Notes: a model not told the origin generated them from the sequence alone. Positions 19,071 to 28,404 are shown, counted from the stretch's first letter. The stretch is DNA of 64,000 nucleotides from CAILZL01 sp050248275 (GCA_050248275.1 JBFWSR010000005.1:1-64000), one strand, 5' to 3'. Numbers and translations are program-made.

Positions 19071-21476
19071 ATGACTACCGTACTGGTTGCTACCGAACGT
19101 GATCTTGAGCAGAACCTGCTGGCCCAGGCCCTGGATGGCCAGGGTTACGACATCATTCGCTCGCGCGATGGGCTGGATGCGCTGGAATCGGCGCGTAGCA
19201 AGGGTCCGCAAGTACTGCTGGTCAATGTGGCGCTGCCCAAACTGGATGGCTTTGCGCTGTTTCGCCGCTTTCAACAGGATGAACAACTCAGACAGATTCC
19301 GGTAGTGCTGTTCTCGACCCGCAGCAACGATCAAAAGTCGGAACGATTCGCTCGCGAACTGGGCGCCGCCCGGTTTGTCGGCAATGCCTTGAAGCCGGGA
19401 GCGTTGACCGGCGTGATGGAGGCCGCACTGGCTGCAGAGCCGGCGTCGCCGCTGCCGGTCGTGGAGGCGCACAGCAGATTATTGCAGTCTGAAACCGCAT
19501 CAGAGACTGCGGCAAAGGCAAAGCCGTCAACGGAGTCATTGCCTGCCATGACATCCGGAAAGACGGTCGCTGCGCAATTCACACCACAGGTTGCCATTGA
19601 TCGCACCGAAAAACTGCCGGCGCTGATTGCCCTGCCGGAAGTGGAGTCGCTGCAACAACTGCAGGCAGAACAACAGCGATTGCAGCAGGCATTGCAGGTC
19701 ACGCAGCAACACCTGGCGGAGTCGCAAGCCTGGCGCGAGCTGTTTGCCGTCAATCCGGTCGCCATGTGGATGCTTGGCAGGGACACACAGAAAATGCTGG
19801 GGGTCAATGCTGCTGCATTGAAACTGTTTGCCTACAGTCATGACGAGTTCATGCAGCTCGACAGCCCGGCTGCACTGCGCGACCAAACCCATGCCGCCAC
19901 GACCAATGTATTCGCGTTCCGCAGCAAGGATGGGCGAGCATTGTCCTTGCTGGTGAATTCGTGCGATTTGTCGTTTGCGGGTCAGACTGCCGAATTGTGG
20001 GCGGCTCATGATGTCACCTACCGGGTGCGCGGCGAGCGCGCCATGGCCGACGAAGTGCAGCGCGTCAAAGCCTTGCTTGCAGCCTTGCCGGTGGCTTACT
20101 GCGTGATGGATGCCAATGGCAGATTGCATGATGTGAATGCAGCAGGCTGCCGATTGCTTGGTTACAGCCGTGAACAATTGCTGGAGCAGGGCGTTGCTCA
20201 TCTGCTGAATGATCCACAACAGATGACTGCACTGCAAGGACTGACTGCCGGTCAGCAATTGTCGATATCGCTGCGTCATGGCGACGGTGGTTATCGCCAT
20301 ATCGAATGTACCGCCGGGCAGAATGAATTTGGCGCAGGGTTGCGGCTGCTGGTGTTGCAGACGGAACATGCGCCAGCCACCATCGAGGTCAGGCCTGCTA
20401 CGTCTTCCAAGCTGCCTGCGGTGCTGGAAATGCTTCGTTATGCCGAGGATGCAGATGAAGGCACCTTGTTGCAGTATGCAATAGCGCAACTCGCCAGTGC
20501 ATTCGGCAGCCCGTTGGCATTGTTTGCTTCATTGGAACGCGTCACGCAAATGCTGGAAGTCGCTGCGCTCAGTCATGCCCAGACCTATCGTCGCTCTGTC
20601 ATCAACAGCGGCATTCCGGTGCCCACGCCCTGGCGCTGTCTGTTGACGCCGCGCGGCATGTGTTCCAGCCAGATCCCCGATGAGGCATTACTGGTGGAAG
20701 GGTTGCCGGAGATCTCCAGCTATGCGGCCTGTTCTGTCGTGCATGGTCGCGACCTATGGCTGCTGGCCATTGCCAATCGCGATGCCGCCTATTCGGCGGT
20801 CGAGTTGCAGGAGTTGCAGGAATGCGCCGACATTCTGGTCGCCGTACTGACGCGCAAACGTCAGCAGTTCAAACTGCAATCAACCCTGCAACGCGGCGCG
20901 GCCACCACCGAGCAGGTGTTTGACTTGCTCGAAAAATTGCTCGATCAACACGATCCCCATGCTGCGGGCAGTGGTCAGCGTGTAGCCGGCCTTGCGTCAA
21001 GCATTGCCCGACAGTTGGATTTGCCTGCAGACAGGCAGATGGCATTGTCATGGGCGGCGCGGTTTCATGATCTGGGGAATCTGCTGTTACCGCAGAATTT
21101 GTTGCTGCAACCGGCCGCCCTGGGCGCCGCGGAACGTACGCTCATGCAGACGCATGTGGAACGCGGCGCGCAATTGTTGCGTGGTGTGGATGTGGGCAGC
21201 GACATCGCGAGCATTGTCCTGCAGCACCATGAACGTCTGAATGGCAGCGGTTATCCGGCCGCCTTGCAAGGCGGACAAATCACGCTCGAAGCGCGCATTC
21301 TGGCGGTGGCCGATGTCGTTGAAGCGATGAGCGCTGCGCGTTCCTATCGCCCGGCGCAAGGCGTGGAGGCCGCACTTGGCGAGTTACGTGCTGGTGCCGG
21401 GCAGTTGTACGATGCGGAGGTGGTCGCTGCCTGCGAACGAGTGTTTGCCGCACATGCAGGCCAATGGCCCGCATAA
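19071..21476 (+). CDS. Pseudo-receiver / PAS / HD-GYP signalling protein
   Basis: An ~801-residue cytoplasmic protein: N-terminal receiver (1-118), linker coiled coil (~195-235), two PAS-like segments (~230-450), a GAF-like segment and a C-terminal HD-GYP domain (~620-790). HD-GYP proteins hydrolyse c-di-GMP. Seen motifs are HDLGN (the common form is HDxGK), HVERGAQLL, HHERLNGSGYP and ILAVADVVEAM. In the receiver the phospho-acceptor Asp is Asn (LLVNVALP, residue 52), so it is probably not a phosphorylation switch. GGAAGG upstream of ATG 19071 supports that start over the GTG at 19032. Confidence 0.85.
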   Translation: MTTVLVATERDLEQNLLAQALDGQGYDIIRSRDGLDALESARSKGPQVLLVNVALPKLDGFALFRRFQQDEQLRQIPVVLFSTRSNDQKSERFARELGAARFVGNALKPGALTGVMEAALAAEPASPLPVVEAHSRLLQSETASETAAKAKPSTESLPAMTSGKTVAAQFTPQVAIDRTEKLPALIALPEVESLQQLQAEQQRLQQALQVTQQHLAESQAWRELFAVNPVAMWMLGRDTQKMLGVNAAALKLFAYSHDEFMQLDSPAALRDQTHAATTNVFAFRSKDGRALSLLVNSCDLSFAGQTAELWAAHDVTYRVRGERAMADEVQRVKALLAALPVAYCVMDANGRLHDVNAAGCRLLGYSREQLLEQGVAHLLNDPQQMTALQGLTAGQQLSISLRHGDGGYRHIECTAGQNEFGAGLRLLVLQTEHAPATIEVRPATSSKLPAVLEMLRYAEDADEGTLLQYAIAQLASAFGSPLALFASLERVTQMLEVAALSHAQTYRRSVINSGIPVPTPWRCLLTPRGMCSSQIPDEALLVEGLPEISSYAACSVVHGRDLWLLAIANRDAAYSAVELQELQECADILVAVLTRKRQQFKLQSTLQRGAATTEQVFDLLEKLLDQHDPHAAGSGQRVAGLASSIARQLDLPADRQMALSWAARFHDLGNLLLPQNLLLQPAALGAAERTLMQTHVERGAQLLRGVDVGSDIASIVLQHHERLNGSGYPAALQGGQITLEARILAVADVVEAMSAARSYRPAQGVEAALGELRAGAGQLYDAEVVAACERVFAAHAGQWPA

Positions 21477-21514
21477 TCAATCATCGTGATCAGCAAGTTG
21501 GTCAAAGACAAAAG

Positions 21515-21543
21515 TCGTGCAATGGCATCGCACCATTGCACGA
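21515..21543 (-). terminator. Terminator of the CheX/receiver/kinase operon
   Basis: An 11-pair perfect stem (TCGTGCAATGG with CCATTGCACGA) and seven-base loop lie between the convergent HD-GYP and cheX-like genes. On the minus strand it is followed by CTTTTG, so it probably ends transcription of the minus-strand operon. Confidence 0.7.
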
Positions 21544-21550
21544 CGGGCGT

Positions 21551-22000
21551 TCATTCCAGGCACACGACCAGTTGTGCTGCATGGCTGCGCCAGTTGATCG
21601 GAATGACAAAGGACCGCACATTTTCCGGCGTGGTGACCCTGTCCGTGTCTCCAGTGACCACTTGTGGTACGGAGATCATGAAGTCCTTGCCGAAATCGCG
21701 GCGTGCATTGCCGGAAATGGTGTTGGCCACTTCACCCACCAGGTCCGCCATGTTTTCTTCGGTCAGCTCGGTTTCGCCCATGCGCATCAGCAGCACCGTC
21801 AACATCGGGCGTGAAGCGGTGAAATAAACCACCCCGCGGCGTTTGCCGGCAATGTTGATCATGCCGGTAAATTCGTGCACCGTGGGCTTGCCCTGCTGTA
21901 CCAGATAGGGTGAACCGACCGTCGCTGCCTGATTGGCAGTGGCCTCGAAATAACGCGTGGTGCCTTCAACAAAAGTAGCAAGTTCCATGTCTGACATCAT
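21551..22000 (-). CDS. CheX-like chemotaxis phosphatase family protein
   Basis: A 149-residue protein of the CheX/CheC fold. The signature ExxN lies in LVGEVANTISGNARRDFG near residue 88, the motif that in CheX dephosphorylates CheY-P. It overlaps the upstream receiver gene by four bases and belongs to a three-gene operon with a membrane HPt kinase. This context suggests it removes phosphate from that partner receiver. No flagellar or classical chemotaxis genes are present in the window, so a motility role is not implied. Confidence 0.8.
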   Translation of the reverse strand: MMSDMELATFVEGTTRYFEATANQAATVGSPYLVQQGKPTVHEFTGMINIAGKRRGVVYFTASRPMLTVLLMRMGETELTEENMADLVGEVANTISGNARRDFGKDFMISVPQVVTGDTDRVTTPENVRSFVIPINWRSHAAQLVVCLE

Positions 22001-22407
22001 TGCGCGCCCCTTAGCAGTTCTTCAAGCGCTTCGGTCAGCTGCCGGTCGGTGAAGGGTTTGCACAGAAAGCCGTTGGCGCCTTTCTGCAGGGCTTCGATGG
22101 CAGTGGCCTTATCGGACAGGGCGGAGACTACCAGAATCAGGACGTCAGGCTTGATTGCGACCAGCTTTTCCACGCATTCGATGCCGTCCATTTCCGGCAT
22201 GGTGATGTCCATGGTGACGACATCGACCGGTTGTTTCCGGAATGTTTCCACGGCGATGCGGCCATTGGCGGCGGTGGCGACGACTTCCAGCCGCTCGATC
22301 TTCAGCTCACGTTCGATCTTGCGACGAATAATGTTCGAGTCATCGCAAATCATCATCTTGAACTTGCGATTGAGATCTTGCTCGGCTTGCGCAGTGGCGA
22401 TTGGCAT
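21997..22407 (-). CDS. Stand-alone CheY-like response regulator
   Basis: A 136-residue receiver without an output domain. All functional residues are present: the acidic pair in MMICDDSN (residues ~20-23), the phospho-acceptor Asp in VTMDITMP (near 66), Ser in VVSALS (near 94) and Lys in LCKPF (near 116). The protein should therefore be phosphorylated, presumably by the membrane kinase gene 35 bases upstream and dephosphorylated by the CheX-like protein with which it overlaps by four bases (ATGA type). Its target cannot be told from the sequence. Confidence 0.9.
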   Translation of the reverse strand: MPIATAQAEQDLNRKFKMMICDDSNIIRRKIERELKIERLEVVATAANGRIAVETFRKQPVDVVTMDITMPEMDGIECVEKLVAIKPDVLILVVSALSDKATAIEALQKGANGFLCKPFTDRQLTEALEELLRGAQ

Positions 22408-22442
22408 TGGATTCCCTCTGGCTGAATATTTATAGGTTTGTA

Positions 22443-24683
22443 TTACGCTGCGGCCGCCCGCGATGGCGCGGGCAACCAGATCTTGAACTTGGTATAGCGG
22501 CCTTTGGCGGTCGACATGCCAACCCGGCCATTGAGTTCCGCCACCTGCACGCGCACCAGATCCATACCGGCGCCACGGCCGGCATCGCTGGTGACATCGT
22601 CGGCAGTGGAGAAACCGGGACGGAAAATCAGCGCCATGGTTTGCCGCTGATCAAGCAGCGCAGCCTGGGCCGCGCTCAACAAGCCACGCTCGATGGCCAC
22701 CTGTTTGATGCGTTCCAGCGGCAGACCGCCGCCATCGTCCTTGACGATCAGTTCCAGGCCCTGGTCGCCGTGATCGGCAAACTCGATACTGATCTGACCG
22801 AATTCCGGCTTGTGGGCGTTCCTGCGTTCTGCGGGCGTTTCGATGCCATGCACGACAGCATTGCGCACCAGCTGGATGGCGATGTCCTTGATGCTGCGAC
22901 GGTAGACTTCCGGTACGGATTCCAGCCCGCTGCATTCCAGTTCTACCTGCTTGGTGTTGTTGTCGGCGACTTTCTGCGCCAGCTTGTCGAGCGTGCGCGC
23001 CAGACCATTGCCACTCATCAACGCCTCCAGTGCGGCAGTGCCTTCGCGTTCGTCGCCATTATTGCTGGCCAGCCAGTCGTTGACCTCAGCCGAGTCCACC
23101 TCGGTTTGTGGCGTGGTTCGATTGTCGGACGCACGACGCGTGGCAATGACCTGATGCAGGTCGACCAGACGACCCAGCATCTCGCGCACCTGCGCCAGGT
23201 GATTGAACAGATCGTCCAGTTTCACCACCAACGGCAGGAAGTCGTTGCCGGAGATGCTGGCACGGCCCTTGATTTCATTAAGTGATTCTTCAAAGGCGTG
23301 GGCGCGCTGTTCGACCGTCTTCAGGCCCAATGCGGATGCTTCGCCTTTTACGGCATGAATCTGTCGGTAGATATTGTCGATCTTGCTGCGGAACATGGCC
23401 TCTTCACGCGCCGGCTCGCGCAGGATGGTATTGACCATCTTCAAGGAAGTTTCCGCATCCGACAGGAAGCTGGTCAGGCTGGCCGGGTCCACATGCAGAA
23501 TGCGCAACAGCAGGTCCAGCTGGGCCTGAGCCTTTTCCTGTGATTCCTGCAGTTCGCGCGCCAGCATGACGCGCTTGGTGACGTCGTTGACCGTTACCAG
23601 CAGATGCGACAGCTGACCTTCGGATTTCACGCGATTGAAATCGAATTCCAGGAAGTGCGTATCGAAGCCGCCGTTGGGATTGTCGAAATGGACTTCCACT
23701 TCATTCAAAGGATTGATGGTCTTGATCAGTTTTTCGTTGACGCGTTCGCCCCACAGCAGCGACACATAATCCTGCGCCGTCTTGAGGGTCTTTTCCGGCA
23801 CGATGTTGCGCAGCAGGCTTTCGAGGGTCATGTCATCCAGATCGTCGCGCCGGAAAATGGTGGCCAGCGCCAGCGAGCGCTCACTGCCGATACGCTGGTT
23901 GCGATCCAGCAGGAAAAGACCTTCATTCACCGTGCGCAGAATATTGGCGGTTTCCTTGCGCGCCAGACCGGACTGGATCTCTTCAGAGCGCAATGTGCCA
24001 CCCAGGTAGTAAAGAATGGCGATCAGGCCACCCAGTGCGATGATGATGGCGCCGATCTGGGCAATGCGCAGCATGCCGATGCGTGACTTGCCGTTGGTTT
24101 CCAGTTGTTCGCTGACTGTCTTGAAAGCGGCGCTGAGCTCCTGCTGGGCGCTGGCGGCGAGGGGCGTGACTTCTGCCAGTGCCTGCGTGAGGCGCTGGCC
24201 CCGTTCATTCAGACTGACCAGGCCGTTGCTGTCGGTATCGTAAGGATTGCCAGACAGGCGCAATACCGTGTCCAGCTTGGTTTTGAAGGCATTCCAGTGT
24301 TTTTGCGCGTTCTGCAAAGTGGCTGCGGCTGGGTCGTTGCGCAGGCTGGGGAAACGGTATACCTGCCCCTGATCGTCGCTGATGCTGCCGTCGTTGGTGA
24401 GGCTGGCCAGTGTCTGGTCGAGACTGGTGGCGGCGCTGCGCAGCGCATTGAATGTATCCGTGACCGGCTCATGGTTCTTGAGCTGTGCGGCCATGGCTTG
24501 CGCGTTCGCCGTGATGACAGCGGGTTGAATCTGTTGTTGGGATAGGAACTTGACGCCGGATAGATCGGTGCTGAACAGCTGCGACATGTACATGTTGAAG
24601 CCCAGCAACAGGCCGATCAGCAGCATGAAAGCTGCCAGTCCCATGGCGATAGGTTTGTATCGTCCCAGATCCAGAAAATTCAT
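22443..24683 (-). CDS. Membrane sensor kinase with HPt and CheA-type ATPase domains
   Basis: A 746-residue inner-membrane kinase. Two membrane helices (residues ~12-30 and ~205-228) enclose a helical periplasmic domain like that of PilJ-type sensors. After a PAS-like region (~250-375) comes an HPt segment with candidate phospho-His 443 (IHAVKGEASALG), then a CheA-like ATPase with LVRNAVVHGIETPAERR, KDDGGGLPLE and GRGAGMDLVRVQV. It ends just after the ATPase, so the CheW-like P5 domain that docks CheA to receptors is absent. It heads the receiver/CheX operon. GGAGGT precedes ATG 24683. Confidence 0.82.
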   Translation of the reverse strand: MNFLDLGRYKPIAMGLAAFMLLIGLLLGFNMYMSQLFSTDLSGVKFLSQQQIQPAVITANAQAMAAQLKNHEPVTDTFNALRSAATSLDQTLASLTNDGSISDDQGQVYRFPSLRNDPAAATLQNAQKHWNAFKTKLDTVLRLSGNPYDTDSNGLVSLNERGQRLTQALAEVTPLAASAQQELSAAFKTVSEQLETNGKSRIGMLRIAQIGAIIIALGGLIAILYYLGGTLRSEEIQSGLARKETANILRTVNEGLFLLDRNQRIGSERSLALATIFRRDDLDDMTLESLLRNIVPEKTLKTAQDYVSLLWGERVNEKLIKTINPLNEVEVHFDNPNGGFDTHFLEFDFNRVKSEGQLSHLLVTVNDVTKRVMLARELQESQEKAQAQLDLLLRILHVDPASLTSFLSDAETSLKMVNTILREPAREEAMFRSKIDNIYRQIHAVKGEASALGLKTVEQRAHAFEESLNEIKGRASISGNDFLPLVVKLDDLFNHLAQVREMLGRLVDLHQVIATRRASDNRTTPQTEVDSAEVNDWLASNNGDEREGTAALEALMSGNGLARTLDKLAQKVADNNTKQVELECSGLESVPEVYRRSIKDIAIQLVRNAVVHGIETPAERRNAHKPEFGQISIEFADHGDQGLELIVKDDGGGLPLERIKQVAIERGLLSAAQAALLDQRQTMALIFRPGFSTADDVTSDAGRGAGMDLVRVQVAELNGRVGMSTAKGRYTKFKIWLPAPSRAAAA

Positions 24684-25011
24684 CGTAACCTCCGAGTCAC
24701 AAGCACTTTAGTGCCGGCTAAATTATGAGTAGTACCTGTGCGCATGAAGCGACACAGATTCGGAACCCCCATTCCAGTGCACTACTTGATGCAGGTAATA
24801 CTCCGTAAATTTCCGTCCGTGGAAGGCGACACAGTTCGCCATTCGGGCTGATGGATATTTGAATTGGTTCAAGGTTTTCGGGATTTCTTAAGCAAATCCG
24901 CTCCTGGTCAGGCGACTGCTGAAGCCTGGCGGCACTTGATTGGTGCAGGCGCCTTCTGCCCTAACCGCCGTTTTTCCACCTGGAAAGCTGCTTCCGATAA
25001 GCTGAGTACTG
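24684..25011. other. Intergenic region between corA and the kinase operon
   Basis: These 328 bases hold no convincing gene. They contain the ribosome-binding site and probably the promoter of the minus-strand kinase operon, plus the 3' untranslated region of corA. No perfect hairpin with a T-run, tRNA or repeat was recognised. Confidence 0.5.
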
Positions 25012-25986
25012 CTACAGCCAGCCGCGTCGCTTGAAATAAACGTAAATACCGATGATCGAGCCGGACATCAGCAACAGCGCCATGGGGTAACCCCAGGGCC
25101 AGCGCAGTTCGGGCATGTGCTGGAAATTCATGCCGTAAATGCTGGCGATCAGCGTTGGCGGCATGAACATCACTGCGGCCACCGAGAAAATCTTGATGAT
25201 ATTGTTTTGTTCCAGGTTGATCAGACCCAGCGTGGCTTCGAGCAGAAACGATACTTTGCTGCCGAGAAAGCTGGAGTGATCCGACAAGGCGGCGGCATCG
25301 GTGGCGATCGAGCGGAAGCGACCGCGATGCTCTTCGTTCAAGGTAATGCCGCTGGATTGCTGAACGAACACCAGCAAACGGGCCAGGCTCACCAGACTCT
25401 CGCGCGCCTTGGAATTCAGCTCGCCATTGAAACCGATGCGTTCCAGCAGGCCCCGCAGATCGCGCTTGGATTTGCTGGCAGCCGGATCGGTCAGGAAAAT
25501 GCTGCCGGATACGGCATCCAGATCGCCACCGACGCGTTCCAGCGTGTCGGCAATACGCTCGGTAATGGCTTCGATGAGGCCGGCAAAAATGGCGAGCGAA
25601 GAATTGCAGGCACCGGGGTGTCGTTCCGCATGGGCAATGAAATTGCGGAATGGCCGGGTGTCGACGTAGCGATTGGTGATGATCCGGCCATTGGCCAGAA
25701 TGAAGGTGACCGCAGTGCTTTCCGGACGTGCCGTATCCAGTTTGGCGGCGATGGTGGTGGTCATGTACAGCACGCCACTTTCTTCGTACAGGCGATTGGA
25801 TGTTTCAATTTCGCGCATTTCTTCGCGCGAGGGAATCTCGATGCCCAGTTCACGTTCCACGGCGCGTTCTTCCTCCACGCTGGGCTCCAGCAGATCGATC
25901 CACACCGCATTGTCGGGAATGCGCTGAATACCGCTGGCTTCAGTCCTGGCCAGACCTCTTGCGTGTGAAATGTAGGTGCTCAGCAT
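25012..25986 (-). CDS. corA: Magnesium/cobalt transporter CorA family
   Basis: A 324-residue inner-membrane protein with a large cytoplasmic domain and two C-terminal helices. The selectivity motif is YGMNFQHMPEL near residue 283, with the two helices on either side (AAVMFMPPTLIASIYGMN and MALLLMSGSIIGIYVYF), as expected for CorA channels that admit Mg2+ and Co2+. The chain ends in RRGWL. It lies 19 bases downstream of the DsbA-like gene and may be cotranscribed with it, although the functions are not obviously linked. Confidence 0.95.
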   Translation of the reverse strand: MLSTYISHARGLARTEASGIQRIPDNAVWIDLLEPSVEEERAVERELGIEIPSREEMREIETSNRLYEESGVLYMTTTIAAKLDTARPESTAVTFILANGRIITNRYVDTRPFRNFIAHAERHPGACNSSLAIFAGLIEAITERIADTLERVGGDLDAVSGSIFLTDPAASKSKRDLRGLLERIGFNGELNSKARESLVSLARLLVFVQQSSGITLNEEHRGRFRSIATDAAALSDHSSFLGSKVSFLLEATLGLINLEQNNIIKIFSVAAVMFMPPTLIASIYGMNFQHMPELRWPWGYPMALLLMSGSIIGIYVYFKRRGWL

Positions 25987-26005
25987 GATGGCGAGCCGAG
26001 CATGA

Positions 26006-26872
26006 TCAGATGCCGTGCTCGCGACTGGCGAGTTCGTTGATCAGAGCGAGCAGTTGCTGTTGGCCGCCCGCGCGACCGACATCCGTCACGTATTTGCCGT
26101 TGATCACGATCAGCGGTACAGATTCCACCTTGTAGCGCAGGCCGAGCATGTCGGCGTGTTTCAGGCTGGCTTCCACTGCGAAAGAGGAAAATGCTTTCTG
26201 AAAGTCGGCCTGACTGACGCCATGGCTGGTGAAAAAGCTTTCGATGCTGGCTGCCGATGCCAGCGGATTATGATTCCGGTGGATTTCTTCAAAAATGGGT
26301 GTGTGCAGTTCTTCCAGTTTGCCCAGCAGTTCTGCGGTGTAATACAGGCGTGCATGCATATGGTGGATGGCGCCCCACATGACCGGCACCCGTACAAAGC
26401 TGATGTAAGCCGCCTTGCCGTTCTTGCGCCAGTTTTCCAGGTAAGAATCCAGTGCATAGCAGTGCGGACAGCCGTACCAGAATACTTCGGTGACTTCGAC
26501 CTGGCCGGGGATGGCGCCGGTGGGTTGGGCGGGCAGCAACCGGCTGTAATGCACGCCTTCCTTCCATTGCGATGCGGGTTCAGCCTGCATTTCCGTGATG
26601 CGCAACGCCAGCGGTTGTGCTGTCGTGCTGTCGGTGTCCATCGATTCGGCGCTGCCGCCGGTTTCAGTGACTTGCTCACCGGCGACCGGTTCCTCTGCGA
26701 CTGCAGGCGCTTGATTCGAGGCGGTGGCGGCTGTCTCGGCGACGCTGACGGGCGCCGAAGTGGTGGCGGAGTCGTTTTTTCCGGTAACGCCGCCGTCGGG
26801 GGCATTGTTGCCGCAGCCCGTGACGGCCATCAGCAGCGTCAATCCCAAGGCCGCAACAGAGATGCGCTTCAT
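26006..26872 (-). CDS. dsbA: Lipoprotein DsbA-family thiol:disulfide oxidoreductase
   Basis: A 288-residue exported protein. The N-terminus has a lipobox (MAVTGC, Cys 20), then about 85 residues of low-complexity Ala/Thr/Glu-rich linker, then a DsbA thioredoxin fold with the active site GCPHCYALD (CPHC) near residue 136 and a cis-proline in ESVPLIVING near residue 250. DsbA introduces disulfides into periplasmic proteins. A lipid anchor plus linker is unusual, as most DsbA proteins are soluble. The gene follows cytochrome c4 (97 bases), the order seen next to engB in other gammaproteobacteria. Confidence 0.9.
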   Translation of the reverse strand: MKRISVAALGLTLLMAVTGCGNNAPDGGVTGKNDSATTSAPVSVAETAATASNQAPAVAEEPVAGEQVTETGGSAESMDTDSTTAQPLALRITEMQAEPASQWKEGVHYSRLLPAQPTGAIPGQVEVTEVFWYGCPHCYALDSYLENWRKNGKAAYISFVRVPVMWGAIHHMHARLYYTAELLGKLEELHTPIFEEIHRNHNPLASAASIESFFTSHGVSQADFQKAFSSFAVEASLKHADMLGLRYKVESVPLIVINGKYVTDVGRAGGQQQLLALINELASREHGI

Positions 26873-26969
26873 ATGGTCAGGCTCCGAGGTTCAGCGAGGG
26901 CAGCATGCTGGTCGTCGGACAAGGCGGCTTATTTAAGGGCACTGAGCGCGCGTCCCGTGCCCGAGAGGA

Positions 26970-27614
26970 TCAGCGCAGGCCTTGCACGTACTGGGCAACG
27001 GCGTCGATCTGCTCGTCACTCAGCTTGGCAGCCACCGTGCGCATCATTTCGTTCTGGTCCGTCTTGCGCTCGCCTTTTTTGTAGGCTTGCAGCTGGGCGA
27101 CGATATAGGTGCCGTGCTGACTGCGAATTGACGGGTAATTGGCTGCAGGATTGCCGCGGCCGTCAGGGCTGTGGCAGGCCATGCATGCCGGTGTTTTGCT
27201 GTCGGTGATACCGCCTCGATAAATCTTCTGTCCAAGTTCGACCTTCGATCTGGCCGCTTCTCCACCCTTGATTTTCTGTGTGGCGTAATAGGCTGCCACA
27301 TCTTCGATTTCCTGATCGGTCAGGGTCAGGGCAATGGGTGACATCAATGCGTTGGTGCGCTCACCGGCGCGGAATGCCTTGACCTGCTTGACGATGTACT
27401 GCTCGTGCTGGCCGGCAATGCTGGGCCATTCCGGATTGACGCTGTTGCCGTCCAGGCCGTGGCAGGCCAGACATACGGTGGAGGCCTTGGCCTGTCCTGC
27501 CTGGACATTGCCGGCTGCGACGGCCACATCGGCAGTCATCGCACCCAGCAACAAAACGGTAGAAGCAATCAGCCCACGCGCCATTTCAGACTTAAAAGCC
27601 GGACCAGACTTCAT
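26970..27614 (-). CDS. Diheme cytochrome c4
   Basis: A 214-residue periplasmic cytochrome with a signal peptide (ending near ADVAVAAG) and two class I c-type heme motifs, CLACH (near residue 50) and CMACH (near 145), each followed by a likely Met ligand (NALMSPIA, NEMMRTV). Cytochrome c4 carries electrons from the bc1 complex to terminal oxidases and is loosely membrane-associated. The gene is divergent from engB and upstream of the DsbA-like gene, an arrangement conserved in many gammaproteobacteria. Length is typical. Confidence 0.93.
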   Translation of the reverse strand: MKSGPAFKSEMARGLIASTVLLLGAMTADVAVAAGNVQAGQAKASTVCLACHGLDGNSVNPEWPSIAGQHEQYIVKQVKAFRAGERTNALMSPIALTLTDQEIEDVAAYYATQKIKGGEAARSKVELGQKIYRGGITDSKTPACMACHSPDGRGNPAANYPSIRSQHGTYIVAQLQAYKKGERKTDQNEMMRTVAAKLSDEQIDAVAQYVQGLR

Positions 27615-27770
27615 CGACAGGACTCCCCATGCTGAATTCGAAAACCAGCGCAGCCTCGGAATACTTGGCCAAAAGCTGGCAGTTGAGGCGCGCGATTGTA
27701 CACTAGCCGCCCAATTTGGCAGCCGGGAATCAAAGGGCTGGCGGTCTTTTTACCGCCAGCCATCAGCACC

Positions 27771-28361
27771 ATGTCGTATTACCCTTCCGTGCAGTATCTG
27801 ACCGGCGCCTGGCAGGCCATTCAGTTTCCCCCTGACCAGGGCATCGAAGTCGCCTTCGCGGGCCGCTCCAACAGCGGCAAATCCAGTGCGATCAACGCCA
27901 TTACCGGCCGCATTGGTCTGGCGCGCACCAGCAAGACGCCAGGCCGCACCCAGTTGATCAATTTTTTCAGCATGACGCAGAACCAGCGTCTGGTGGATCT
28001 GCCCGGATACGGTTTTGCCAAGGTACCGCCGGCCATGCAGCAGCACTGGCATGAGCTGATGAGCAGCTACTTCGCGCAGCGTCAATCACTGACGGGACTG
28101 GTGGTGTTGATGGATTCCCGCCACCCGTTGAAGGATACCGACCTGCAGATGCTGGAATGGGCGCAGCAACGCCAATTGCGCTGCCATATTCTGCTCAGCA
28201 AGGCTGACAAGCTCACCCAGTCGGAAGGTGGCAAGGTGACCCGTGAGGTGCGGGCAGCGGTGGGTGAGGCGGCCAGCGTGCAGCTGTTTTCCGCCACCAA
28301 TCATCGCGGCGTGGATGAGGCGCGGCGTTTTCTGGATGGCTGCCTGAAAGGCACTCATTAG
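27771..28361 (+). CDS. engB: Ribosome-biogenesis GTPase EngB (YsxC/YihA)
   Basis: A ~196-residue TRAFAC GTPase required for assembly of the large ribosomal subunit. GTP-binding motifs are all visible: P-loop GRSNSGKSSAIN (near residue 33), TPGRTQLINFF, DLPGYGFAKV, the LLSKADKL specificity motif and the FSATNHRGVDE region. The start at ATG 27771 gives MSYYPSVQYLTGAWQ; the frame continues upstream to 27696 but those residues do not look native. The promoter lies in the divergent space shared with cytochrome c4. Confidence 0.96.
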   Translation: MSYYPSVQYLTGAWQAIQFPPDQGIEVAFAGRSNSGKSSAINAITGRIGLARTSKTPGRTQLINFFSMTQNQRLVDLPGYGFAKVPPAMQQHWHELMSSYFAQRQSLTGLVVLMDSRHPLKDTDLQMLEWAQQRQLRCHILLSKADKLTQSEGGKVTREVRAAVGEAASVQLFSATNHRGVDEARRFLDGCLKGTH

Positions 28362-28404
28362 TAAAGAGCATTCAGGGCGCGCCACTCCTGCGCTCGCGGC
28401 ATTC

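Noticed and set aside
22401..23285. Plus-strand frame opposite the membrane kinase
   Set aside because: Antisense shadow with no recognisable motif.
26015..27208. 397-codon plus-strand frame opposite the DsbA-like and cytochrome genes
   Set aside because: It is antisense to two confidently identified genes; its translation looks like low-complexity noise.
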